This document shows, piece by piece, positions 55,989 to 64,000 of a DNA stretch of 64,000 bases. The notes below the pieces were generated by a model, which worked only from the letters and a program-made list of their open reading frames with translations, did not search any database and was not told the DNA's origin. Made by a program: the position numbers and the translations under genes. Each line of letters begins with the position of its first letter. Position 1 is the stretch's first letter. The stretch is from Luteibaculum oceani (GTDB lineage Bacteria; Bacteroidota; Bacteroidia; Flavobacteriales_D; Luteibaculaceae): assembly GCF_007995015.1 (NCBI RefSeq), contig NZ_VORB01000003.1, forward strand, positions 62,001 through 126,000, written 5' to 3'.

Positions 55989-56744
55989 ATGGCATTACAA
56001 GAAGAGCTAAAGCAACAAGGAGATTTTTTATTTAAGTATAGATCTTACATCCCTATTTTATTGATTTTCATTGGTCTTGGAGTTCAGGTTTACCAAATTA
56101 AAACCTATGGAGATCTGGAGAGCAATACTGTTGGATACTGGTTACAACAATTGGCGCTAAGCACAGGTATTCTTGGTTTATTAGTAAGAGTTTTCACCGT
56201 TGGATATACACCAAAAAATACCTCTGGAAGAAACGCCAAGGAGGGTCAAGTGGCCGATACACTAAATACTTCTGGGATTTATTCATTAATAAGAAACCCA
56301 CTCTATTTGGGTAACTATTTAATGTGGGTAGCGGTAGCCATGTTAACAGGTAACATCTGGTTTGTTTTATTGTTTACTCTTGGATTTTGGATGTTTTACG
56401 AGCGCATTATTTTTGCAGAGGAAACCTTTTTAAGAAGAAAATTTGGAGAAGCCTACCTTAACTGGGCCAGCAAAACGCCCATCTTTTTACCCAAGCATTT
56501 TAATTACCAAAAGCCATCCTATTCTTTCAGTTGGAAGAAAGTGATTAAAAAGGAAAAAAACGGACTATTTGCTTTATTCCTATTATTCTGGATATTCCAA
56601 TTGCTTGGAGACTACGTAAAAACCGGAGAATTAGAGGTTAACCCAACTTGGCAAGCATATGGTGCTTTGGCCACTGGAGTTTGGTATTTAATCATCAAGG
56701 TGATTCGTAAAAACACTTCGTTGCTTAACGAAGAGGGACGATAG
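55989..56744 (+). CDS. Isoprenylcysteine carboxyl-methyltransferase / phospholipid-methyltransferase-like membrane protein
   Basis: 251 residues with about five membrane helices. The core motif GIYSLIRNPLYLGNYL and the later EETFLRRKFGEAYLNW are those of the ICMT/PEMT fold, in which the RNPxYxG and E-E-x-L segments bind SAM and the lipid. It most likely methylates a membrane lipid or small hydrophobic substrate. The 243 bases in front (55746-55988) contain no gene or clear promoter. Single gene with a shared terminator behind. Confidence 0.8.
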   Translation: MALQEELKQQGDFLFKYRSYIPILLIFIGLGVQVYQIKTYGDLESNTVGYWLQQLALSTGILGLLVRVFTVGYTPKNTSGRNAKEGQVADTLNTSGIYSLIRNPLYLGNYLMWVAVAMLTGNIWFVLLFTLGFWMFYERIIFAEETFLRRKFGEAYLNWASKTPIFLPKHFNYQKPSYSFSWKKVIKKEKNGLFALFLLFWIFQLLGDYVKTGELEVNPTWQAYGALATGVWYLIIKVIRKNTSLLNEEGR

Positions 56745-56780
56745 AATAACGGCTATTCAATAGTTATAATTTACCCCAAC

Positions 56781-56814
56781 AAAAAAAAGCGAAGCCTCTA
56801 GCTTCGCTTTTTTT
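56781..56814. terminator. Bidirectional terminator between the methyltransferase and giant surface protein genes
   Basis: AAAAAAAGCGAAGC, CTCTA loop, GCTTCGCTTTTTTT. Confidence 0.92.
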
Positions 56815-56832
56815 ATGCCTTAGAACTCGGTT

Positions 56833-59800
56833 TTACCTGGTTACGGTAACAGTTCCATGCTCTTTAAACACCACTTTCTCGTTATATGCAGAGGTTAAGC
56901 TAATGTGGTAAACAAATACTCCAGGAGGAACTAATTCGTTTCCTGAAATCGTTCTACCATTCCACCCCTCATCAGGATTTTTTGTTTCAAACATTAGTTC
57001 TCCCCAGCGGTTGTAGATTTTAAACTCATACTTCCCTTCCATAGGTTGATCTACAATAGGTCGGAACACATCGTTTATTCCATCACCATCTGGTGTAAAT
57101 GTGCTTGGAATGAAAACCTGAAGAACACCTGTTACCTCTATCATCTTGCACAAAGTATCTGCACATCCACCATTATTCTTTACCGCCAAACAAATCTCAT
57201 GCAGACCCGGTTCAGCAGGAAAATCGTATTTCAATCTTCCTTTAGCTCCCACAACACTGCCATTAAATATCCAGTTAAATTTAGTTGCGTCCATTGAAGA
57301 GGTAGATCTAAAGGTAATCTCCGATTGCATGGTGGTAGGCTCTCCTGGTCCATACTCAAAATCAGCTATAGGATCGTCGAATGATCTAAATACAACCTCA
57401 CCGGAGTTGGTACATCCATGAATGGTAGTAACCTCTAACCCAAGCCCTAAAGAAGAATTAGGCTGGTCTAAAACAGGGTATACACTGTCTATGTTATTCT
57501 GAACATTACCATTTAAGTTCCATTGAAAAGAAGCTGTCTTGGCATCGTAACTCATGTCTTCGTCGAAATACGCAACCGGGGTAAATGGTGCACAACCTAC
57601 CAAGGCTGGCAAATACTGAATATTTGCGGCAGGCAAAGGTTTAGATACTACATCTACAGGGTTATTTATAACTGTTCCTACACAACCCGTTACCGTATTC
57701 ACCACTCCTGTTGGAGTCAACCTTAAACTGTCGTTTGCACTCAACTGACTGAATGAGAATGTACCACTACCACCATTTAAATTAACGGAATAAGGCTTTT
57801 GATTGTGGTCTTTATAATTCACATTAAACGGTCCGCTACCACCACTAATGATGTAACCGACAGTTGCTGCATTTTCATCTGCACAAATTTTGTCCCCAAC
57901 TGTAAATCTTACTTCAGGATTTTCGTTAACGGTTAGCTCCAACTTAGCGGGCAATCCTATGGGGGGACATTGTGGATTACTACCGTCTTTAATATCAGTA
58001 ATTCTCCACTCACTTGTTGCCACTCCAGCAAAAGGTTGTGATTCAAAAAGTCCATCATCCGGTACGTTTGCGCTAAAAGAACCATTTAACCCATCGGTAT
58101 AGGATACCGTAAAGGGACCATTTCCTTCTATTTCGAATAAAATGGTTGTGTTTTCACCTTCACAGATTGGGTTTTGACTAAAGCTCATACTTTTTACCTT
58201 GGGAGCAGGGTTTACAACAATTTGCGTTGACCCCGTCCCTGAACCAACACAACCGGCACCACCACTTTCGGCTATACTTTTTCCAGTCACGGTGTAGGTT
58301 CCCGCCGCTAAACCAGGAATACTTAACGTACCATTTCCGTTGATATCATTTCTTGGGATATCAACATCGTAAGCACCTCCATTAGATACATTAAAAACTA
58401 AATCAAAAGGTCCATTTCCTGAAACCGTGTATGGTATGCTTGCGTTTGATCCCTCACAAATTTCTTCCACTCCTTGGGTAAGGGTTAATTTAGGGGTACT
58501 ACTAACTTGTAGTGGGAACGAACTGGTATTTGTCCCCGAACAAGAATGTACTCCTCCGTCTGTAATCGACACTATTCTAAGGGTGTAATTGCCTGGTGCA
58601 GGAGCTGGAAAACTTTCTGTTATTCCCGAACCAGCTGGATTTGAGAAGGAACCAAGAACATTATCGTTTTGATCTACAATGTCGAAATCTACGTTCCCTT
58701 CTCCACTAGCGAAATAGGTGAAGTTTACCATATCCCCTTCACATACTTCGGTAGGAATGTTGGGCACAACTGTAGGCAAAGATTTTACGGTAATGTTAGC
58801 GATATCGCCACCGCCGGTACATCCCGCAGAAGTATTGTCGGTAACACTTAATATCCTAATCTCATAAGTACCTGTATTTCCCTGTGGATTATAAAGCACA
58901 GAAGTTTTAGAACCCTGACTAACTGTAACAGGGGTTTGTGTAAATCCATCAATAAGCCAATTAACAGTTAAATCCCCGCTACCGCTTAAGTATTGAAAAT
59001 CAATATTGATAGTCTCATCAACACAAATTGTTTCTTGCTTAGATGGATTTAAATCTAAAGGATCTACAAGATTGAAACCAACCTGGGCATTAGGGCCATC
59101 GTTTACGGTAACACTCGCAGAACCAGATCCCGATCCTGAACAACCTGTTGCTTGATCGTCAATTCTATTTATGGTGAATGAATAATTCCCCGCAGGATAT
59201 GGGTTAGGAATTAACAGTGTATCCACTCTTTTATTTGCGGTTACATCTACGTTCCCGCCCAAACCATTACGGAAATTAATATCCCAAGGGCCAATTCCAG
59301 TAAGACTTACAATAAGTTGAATAGGATTACCCGGACAGTAAGCAGAGTCCGTTCCTAAAATCACACCCGAAACTGGTGGGTTTACGGTGTATGAACCTAA
59401 ACCAACTCCAGGGCAAATAGAACCAGAGTTATCTACAACTGAATCAATAGTATAGGTGATAGGACTTTCATTATCCTCGAAGCTTGGAGCCCCAGTAAAT
59501 CCATTCGCATCGCAGGTGTATACGTCTTGTACGGCATTGAAATCGTTACTCACGTATATAGTCCACTGCGTACCCGAACCGGTTACATCTATATCCAGAA
59601 GCGATCCAGAAACTCCACAACCGCTTCCTGCTTTAATAGTTGCTGTTGGAGCCACATTCACATCTAGATTTACTGAATTTCCAGTTCCAACACAGCCGTT
59701 CTTATCTACCACGTTTGCAACCGTGTAGGTTGTATTGCTTATTTCCGAAACCGTTTGGGTAGCACTACGACCGACTCCACTGTAAGGAGCAGCGCTTCCA

Positions 59801-62800
59801 CCATTAATAATAATATCAAATGGTGCAGCGGCATTTACCGTTGTTGCGGTTAAAGTAGCTTGATCTCCAGGACAAATAGGATTAGGACTAACTGTTAGCG
59901 TAGTTACCGGATTTCTGTAAAAAATAACGGGTGTTCCTTGGCTAACAATAAAGCATCCATCACTTTGCAGAGGGAAATTAGATCCATCATTATCCCCGGC
60001 ACCGCTGGAGATATAGTATGTTTTCCCGTAAGTCATCCCAGCTTGAAACCCAAATTCACCTGTGTGATTTGAGGCCCAAATTCCCGATAATGAAGGACCA
60101 TTACCTTCATGTAAGTAATAAGCTAACGTATCGTTTCCATCACTGAAATAACCACCCAAATCAATTCCCTGAGCAGTTTGTCCCTCACAAGCCACTACGG
60201 TGGTATCCGTTCTCATGTCGGATGTAGCAGTAGTACAATCACATTTTTTGTTTACGTCAATTGTTGCTCCACCGCATCCATTAGCATCCGTAATGGTTAT
60301 AGTAGTTGGTGTTTCACTTGGAATAAGGTCTGAAGTAAAGTTACCATTGCCATCGAAGCTTCCTCCAATATTTGCAGCATAAGTACTTGGATCACCGCCA
60401 ACTACTTTAAATGTTACAATGTAATTTTCATTATCTCCAGCACAGTTCACCTGAACATCAGTAATAACTGGGTTATCGTGAACATCTAAATCTATAAAGC
60501 TCTCGGATGCAATACATGGATCTACAGCGGTGATTTCGTATTTAAATCTGTACGTACCAGCGGGAACTGCAGTTGCATCGAATTCATTCCCAGTAATTAC
60601 CCCTCCAGAAGCCGTAAGCTCTGTCCAGGTTCCATTTCCATCAGGATTATTTCCTAGTAGCTGGAACAAGTTCACCGTATTATCCACGCAAACCGAACCG
60701 GTTGCATCTTCTCCGGCATAAGGCTGATTTTCAATAATTAAATTGATCACCGCCGTATCGTTCACACAAGGCAAAATAGACTCCTGAATGTACCAGAAAT
60801 TATACTCGCCATATCCCAAATTAGTAGTCGTTAAAATGGAGCCCGAAAGTTGCCCTGTGTTATCGGGGTCTTCCCATCGTCCATTTTCATCAAAATCTCC
60901 AGTACGGTAATCATTTAAATCCACCGTACCCAATGACTCACAGATATTCCCGAAATTATCATCACCTGCTTTCCAATACGGATTTACAGTAATATTTACC
61001 GTTGCCGAACGCGTACCGCAATCTCCAGTAACTTCGTAGGTAAATTGGAAGGTTGCCGGCAAAGTAGAACGATCTAATAACTCTACATCGAAGATGTTTT
61101 CGGTTAGTGCTCCAGAATTATCATCATCTATAAAAGTCCCATTAGGGTCCGCACCAACAAAGGCATCTTCTAGATTGAATGGACCATCAAAGGTACATAT
61201 TGTGGTATCCACTGGCGTTCCTGGATTAGGCTCAGGGGTAACCGTAACATCTACGGTTGAAGTTCCCGAGCAACCTGCAGTTGAAACGGTAAGTGTATAA
61301 GTCCCCTCGTAACTAGCATCCGCGGCTGTAATCACCGGATTTTCATCGCTAGAAGTAAATCCATTTGGCCCTGTCCAGCTGTAATTTGCTGCACCAGGAA
61401 CTTCAGCGAACAGTTTTAAATCTGTTCCTGCACACCAAGGCTCCTCGAAGCTAGGATTGAAAGCACCAAGTGAAATTACGTTCACATCTATGGTTTGTTG
61501 TACGTCACACTGCGACGGTAGGTTCTCTCCTCCAACAGTTAATGTGTATGTAGTACTAGCGGTAGGACTAGCTGTTGTGTTTTGCTCGTTTGGCGTTCCC
61601 AAACCTGTGGATGGAGTCCATGTGTAGGTTAACTTGGGATCCACACGATAACACATATCCACTTGGAAAGAGGGTCTATTATCGTCAAATTCCTTAACCG
61701 CTCCGTACGAACCACATCCCACATCGCTACATCCACTGGCATGAATAACTGAATTTCTTCCCGGTGTATTTGTTTTTCTCAATTGTCCCCGAGATGTTGC
61801 CCCTCGCCAACAAATTTGCACCACTAGGTTGGATTTTCCATCCCACTCAAAATTTTCATCTAACACAAGAATATTCCAGCCATCGACTAAGCTGGTATTT
61901 TTGGGCGTGTAAACAACATCTAATCCTGTAACCCATTGAGCATTTGCGCTGGAGGTATAGGATGATTTGTTGGTACAGCCCATAGAAACTTGGAAATTAG
62001 GCCAAGAACCATTGGTTGCGGAATTCAGCTCTATTTGATATATCTGGCCTCCATTTATAAAAGAGGGAAATTCCGATGCCTCAATAATGAACTGCGTTTT
62101 AGCGGAGTTGGTATAATTTCCAGATCCATTTGAACAAACTGAAACACCACCACCCGTACCAGCCCCAAGAGCCTGATAGGTATTATCGGTAACTGTACCC
62201 ATTCCAAGTTGTACATGTCTGGTAGAACCTTGGCATTCTGTTGTTTTACCACAAGAGTAATTGGGAATTCCAATTTCTGCCTCCGAAACTAGGGTAACCG
62301 TTTCACCGGGACACAGAGGGCCAGGAGGCACTTGCTCTACTTGTACTGTTTGGCGACGAACATTTACGGTAACATTATCTGTACAAGTGTTGGTGCCGTC
62401 ATCATAGGTTACGGTGTAAGTTGTGGTGTTAAGCGGCACCACTGGATCGGTGGCTCCAGTGTTTCTTGCAATACCTGTATGTTGCCAGGTGTAGGTAACG
62501 TTTGGTGGATTGGCAATAATTTGAGCATTATCCATCCCCCAGTGATCTAAATAATTTCCTGGTGTACCTGTATTACCAAGCTGTACCCATCTAATTCTTG
62601 TGTTATTGGTTAAAGCCGGAGTTAAATTGGCTGGAGTGGAAAATGGGTATCGTTTCCAGATCGTTCTATCTGGGTCATTACCATTCCCTGGACCATAATA
62701 GGCTAGGTTATTCCATGTAAGTCCGTTGTCAACTGAGTACTGCAACGCAACTCCTTCATCCCCAGCATCAGGGTTCTCGCAAGGAGATGCATTCCCATTT

Positions 62801-63219
62801 AAATCGGGATCGGCAAATCGCATATCCCACGAAATAAATGCGCCATTAGCAATGGGAAGCCCTGTAGTTTCTAAGGCCCTTGGCGAAGGAGTATTTTGGT
62901 TAAACCAAATGTGAGGTCCATTGCCAGGATGATCGGGTAAACAAGGATTATCGAATTGAGCAGTTGAGGAATTTGCCCAAGTACCGTAATTTGCTGTTGA
63001 ATCGTTGGGATCTCCCTCCGGACATTGAACCTGCCCACAGTTAAAATTATTCCTAAAGGCTAAAACCCCAGAACCTGCGGCACCCAGGCGTACGGTATCA
63101 CCACAAACAATATCAACGGAAGAAGCAAAAGCCTCCACAGTACAGCCTTGTCCAAACGTATGAAAGGTGGCGCCAATACAAAGTATCGAGGCCACCAAAT
63201 ATTTTAGGTAATTCTTCAT
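56833..63219 (-). CDS. Giant multidomain surface protein with T9SS type B (CHU_C) domain
   Basis: 2128 residues. Signal peptide to about residue 24 (HTFGQ). Roughly 90-240 holds a reelin-like jelly-roll (FISWDMRFADPD, GVALQYSVDNGLTW, DHWGMDNAQII). A second beta-sandwich region extends to about 530, followed by many Ig/PKD-like repeats of about 85 residues with 'C.G....' and 'GPF....' motifs. The C-terminus has STFTPDGDGINDVFRP, KIYNRWGELMFE and GWNGRTISG, the gliding-motility-associated domain used for T9SS surface delivery. No enzyme core is visible, so adhesion or surface structure is likely. One base separates it from the gene at 63221. Confidence 0.87.
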   Translation of the reverse strand: MKNYLKYLVASILCIGATFHTFGQGCTVEAFASSVDIVCGDTVRLGAAGSGVLAFRNNFNCGQVQCPEGDPNDSTANYGTWANSSTAQFDNPCLPDHPGNGPHIWFNQNTPSPRALETTGLPIANGAFISWDMRFADPDLNGNASPCENPDAGDEGVALQYSVDNGLTWNNLAYYGPGNGNDPDRTIWKRYPFSTPANLTPALTNNTRIRWVQLGNTGTPGNYLDHWGMDNAQIIANPPNVTYTWQHTGIARNTGATDPVVPLNTTTYTVTYDDGTNTCTDNVTVNVRRQTVQVEQVPPGPLCPGETVTLVSEAEIGIPNYSCGKTTECQGSTRHVQLGMGTVTDNTYQALGAGTGGGVSVCSNGSGNYTNSAKTQFIIEASEFPSFINGGQIYQIELNSATNGSWPNFQVSMGCTNKSSYTSSANAQWVTGLDVVYTPKNTSLVDGWNILVLDENFEWDGKSNLVVQICWRGATSRGQLRKTNTPGRNSVIHASGCSDVGCGSYGAVKEFDDNRPSFQVDMCYRVDPKLTYTWTPSTGLGTPNEQNTTASPTASTTYTLTVGGENLPSQCDVQQTIDVNVISLGAFNPSFEEPWCAGTDLKLFAEVPGAANYSWTGPNGFTSSDENPVITAADASYEGTYTLTVSTAGCSGTSTVDVTVTPEPNPGTPVDTTICTFDGPFNLEDAFVGADPNGTFIDDDNSGALTENIFDVELLDRSTLPATFQFTYEVTGDCGTRSATVNITVNPYWKAGDDNFGNICESLGTVDLNDYRTGDFDENGRWEDPDNTGQLSGSILTTTNLGYGEYNFWYIQESILPCVNDTAVINLIIENQPYAGEDATGSVCVDNTVNLFQLLGNNPDGNGTWTELTASGGVITGNEFDATAVPAGTYRFKYEITAVDPCIASESFIDLDVHDNPVITDVQVNCAGDNENYIVTFKVVGGDPSTYAANIGGSFDGNGNFTSDLIPSETPTTITITDANGCGGATIDVNKKCDCTTATSDMRTDTTVVACEGQTAQGIDLGGYFSDGNDTLAYYLHEGNGPSLSGIWASNHTGEFGFQAGMTYGKTYYISSGAGDNDGSNFPLQSDGCFIVSQGTPVIFYRNPVTTLTVSPNPICPGDQATLTATTVNAAAPFDIIINGGSAAPYSGVGRSATQTVSEISNTTYTVANVVDKNGCVGTGNSVNLDVNVAPTATIKAGSGCGVSGSLLDIDVTGSGTQWTIYVSNDFNAVQDVYTCDANGFTGAPSFEDNESPITYTIDSVVDNSGSICPGVGLGSYTVNPPVSGVILGTDSAYCPGNPIQLIVSLTGIGPWDINFRNGLGGNVDVTANKRVDTLLIPNPYPAGNYSFTINRIDDQATGCSGSGSGSASVTVNDGPNAQVGFNLVDPLDLNPSKQETICVDETINIDFQYLSGSGDLTVNWLIDGFTQTPVTVSQGSKTSVLYNPQGNTGTYEIRILSVTDNTSAGCTGGGDIANITVKSLPTVVPNIPTEVCEGDMVNFTYFASGEGNVDFDIVDQNDNVLGSFSNPAGSGITESFPAPAPGNYTLRIVSITDGGVHSCSGTNTSSFPLQVSSTPKLTLTQGVEEICEGSNASIPYTVSGNGPFDLVFNVSNGGAYDVDIPRNDINGNGTLSIPGLAAGTYTVTGKSIAESGGAGCVGSGTGSTQIVVNPAPKVKSMSFSQNPICEGENTTILFEIEGNGPFTVSYTDGLNGSFSANVPDDGLFESQPFAGVATSEWRITDIKDGSNPQCPPIGLPAKLELTVNENPEVRFTVGDKICADENAATVGYIISGGSGPFNVNYKDHNQKPYSVNLNGGSGTFSFSQLSANDSLRLTPTGVVNTVTGCVGTVINNPVDVVSKPLPAANIQYLPALVGCAPFTPVAYFDEDMSYDAKTASFQWNLNGNVQNNIDSVYPVLDQPNSSLGLGLEVTTIHGCTNSGEVVFRSFDDPIADFEYGPGEPTTMQSEITFRSTSSMDATKFNWIFNGSVVGAKGRLKYDFPAEPGLHEICLAVKNNGGCADTLCKMIEVTGVLQVFIPSTFTPDGDGINDVFRPIVDQPMEGKYEFKIYNRWGELMFETKNPDEGWNGRTISGNELVPPGVFVYHISLTSAYNEKVVFKEHGTVTVTR

Positions 63220-63220
63220 C

Positions 63221-63673
63221 TTATTTCTCTAAGCTATTCACAGAAACTTCAGTCATAACCGCCTTATCTAGTACGGGATAGCCCTGCAGATCGAGCCACT
63301 TTCTGTGTATTCGTAATCCTTCGTTTAATCCAACTTTACAGCGACCTTCTCTTACTTCACCTGGCGCCAATACCAATCTTCTTAATCGATCCCTAGATTC
63401 ATGATCACAATTGGTACATTCACCATCATAATAAGTATCGTTATACCAAGTCACTTCCACGGTCTCCTTACTTAAATTTTCTAATCTCAGTAGGATGTAC
63501 TCCGCGAATAACCCCTCACTGGGAATCCTACAATCAGCGTAAGTGTAACTGATTTTAAAATCTTTTGTAGAACTGACTGTCATCCAGTCTGAAACAGGAG
63601 TCAATTCAAATTGCGCATTCGACATTTCGCACAATCCAAATAGCACACTGAAAATCAATACTAACTTCTTCAT
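63221..63673 (-). CDS. Small exported protein preceding the giant surface protein
   Basis: 150 residues from ATG 63673 (an upstream TTG is less likely). Signal peptide to about residue 20 (SNAQ). The body is beta-rich with a Cys-containing loop (TYYDGECTNCDHESRDR) and no T9SS tail. Family not recognised. It sits one base in front of the giant gene, so it is probably made together with it and may assist its folding or export. Confidence 0.6.
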   Translation of the reverse strand: MKKLVLIFSVLFGLCEMSNAQFELTPVSDWMTVSSTKDFKISYTYADCRIPSEGLFAEYILLRLENLSKETVEVTWYNDTYYDGECTNCDHESRDRLRRLVLAPGEVREGRCKVGLNEGLRIHRKWLDLQGYPVLDKAVMTEVSVNSLEK

Positions 63674-63820
63674 TGGTAGCAATTAAGGTTCTTTTGCAAC
63701 AGGTACTGCAAGTTATTTAATAGACACCCCCGAGTACCCTTCTGTTGCCTAACTGTTATGGTTTTATTAAATCTCTAGCCTTTCAATATTCGACCCAAAA
63801 ACTTCGACCAAAGCCCAATT

Positions 63821-64000
63821 TTACCTGAGCAAAGTGATACTTCCTTTTTCAAGGATGTCGAAACTGTATTTATACGCTGGTTTCGCAAACAAGCGGTATA
63901 CATACACGCCATCTGGAGCTAACTCTCCTAGTTTGGTTACACCATCCCATTCAACTTCTGGATCTTCAGATGCATAAATCAACTCGCCCCAGCGATTGAA
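63821..64000 (-). CDS. C-terminal end of another T9SS type B (CHU_C) protein (5' end outside window)
   Basis: An open frame enters from the right edge and stops with TAA (63821-63823), 59 residues. It reads FNRWGELIYASEDPEVEWDG, then ELAPDGVYVYRLFA and ends in KGSITLLR, the typical end of a CHU_C domain: a 'NRWG' block, a 'W.G' block, 'G.YVY', and a 'G.ITLLR' end. It lies on the same strand as the giant protein, about 150 bases upstream of its small partner gene. The first part is missing, so the size is unknown. Confidence 0.85.
   Translation of the reverse strand, partial: FNRWGELIYASEDPEVEWDGVTKLGELAPDGVYVYRLFAKPAYKYSFDILEKGSITLLR

Overview
The window looks like a contiguous stretch of chromosome from a marine-type member of the Bacteroidota, most likely Flavobacteriales in the broad Cryomorphaceae/Schleiferiaceae-like sense. 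The evidence is: SecD and SecF fused into one protein, a class III glutamine synthetase, many secreted proteins ending in type IX secretion (T9SS) sorting domains (both the short 'YPNP' type A and the gliding-motility-associated type B), frequent lipoproteins, almost no Shine-Dalgarno sequences, and promoters with the Bacteroidota -7 box TAnnTTTG. Base composition and gene style are even throughout. I see no prophage, insertion sequence, integrase or CRISPR array. The exact genus cannot be fixed from sequence reading alone.

Layout. 1-12.9 kb: end of an outer-membrane barrel gene, glutamine synthetase III, a beta-propeller lipoprotein, TatA, SecDF, a secreted FG-GAP/T9SS protein, a DCC-family protein, malate dehydrogenase, and an ECF sigma factor followed directly by a membrane protein with PKD and type B sorting domains. 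13-19.6 kb: a tightly overlapping minus-strand operon that runs ferric-iron binding protein, permease, ATPase, small TPR protein, large secreted zinc metalloprotease. 19.6-26.4 kb: miaA with a pRiA4b ORF-3-like gene, an ABC-F protein, a thioredoxin-like protein, a methyltransferase, a lipoprotein FKBP isomerase, and a cytochrome-like lipoprotein overlapping a FAD oxidoreductase.

26.5-37.9 kb is the accessory-looking part: a 1339-residue exported protein made mainly of about 17 TPR-like units of 60 residues, tRNA-Gly(UCC), a three-gene small envelope operon that includes a 50-residue lmo0937-type membrane protein, a divergent pair of paralogous secreted esterases with T9SS tails, and a secreted transglutaminase-like protein with a coiled-coil partner. 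38-44.9 kb: a protein in which I read a protein-kinase-like fold, an SF2 helicase, membrane proteins, a sterol-desaturase-family hydroxylase, murB, a glycosyltransferase and ftsE. 45-56.7 kb: a large TPR protein and an outer-membrane barrel lead into gyrB, followed by a hydrolase, a multi-pass membrane protein, a soluble histidine kinase and an isoprenylcysteine-methyltransferase-like protein. 56.8-64 kb: a 2128-residue T9SS type B surface protein with its small upstream partner, and at the right edge the end of another type B substrate.

How it fits together: the export machinery (SecDF, TatA) and the many T9SS, lipoprotein and TPR products point to a cell that invests heavily in its surface. 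The most promising leads for new biology are the kinase-fold candidate at 37976, the sigma factor whose apparent membrane partner carries a T9SS-type domain (11022-12815), the iron-transport/metalloprotease operon, and a few noncoding elements (12868-13115, 36740-36819, 24141-24160, 4037-4260). None is proven by sequence alone.
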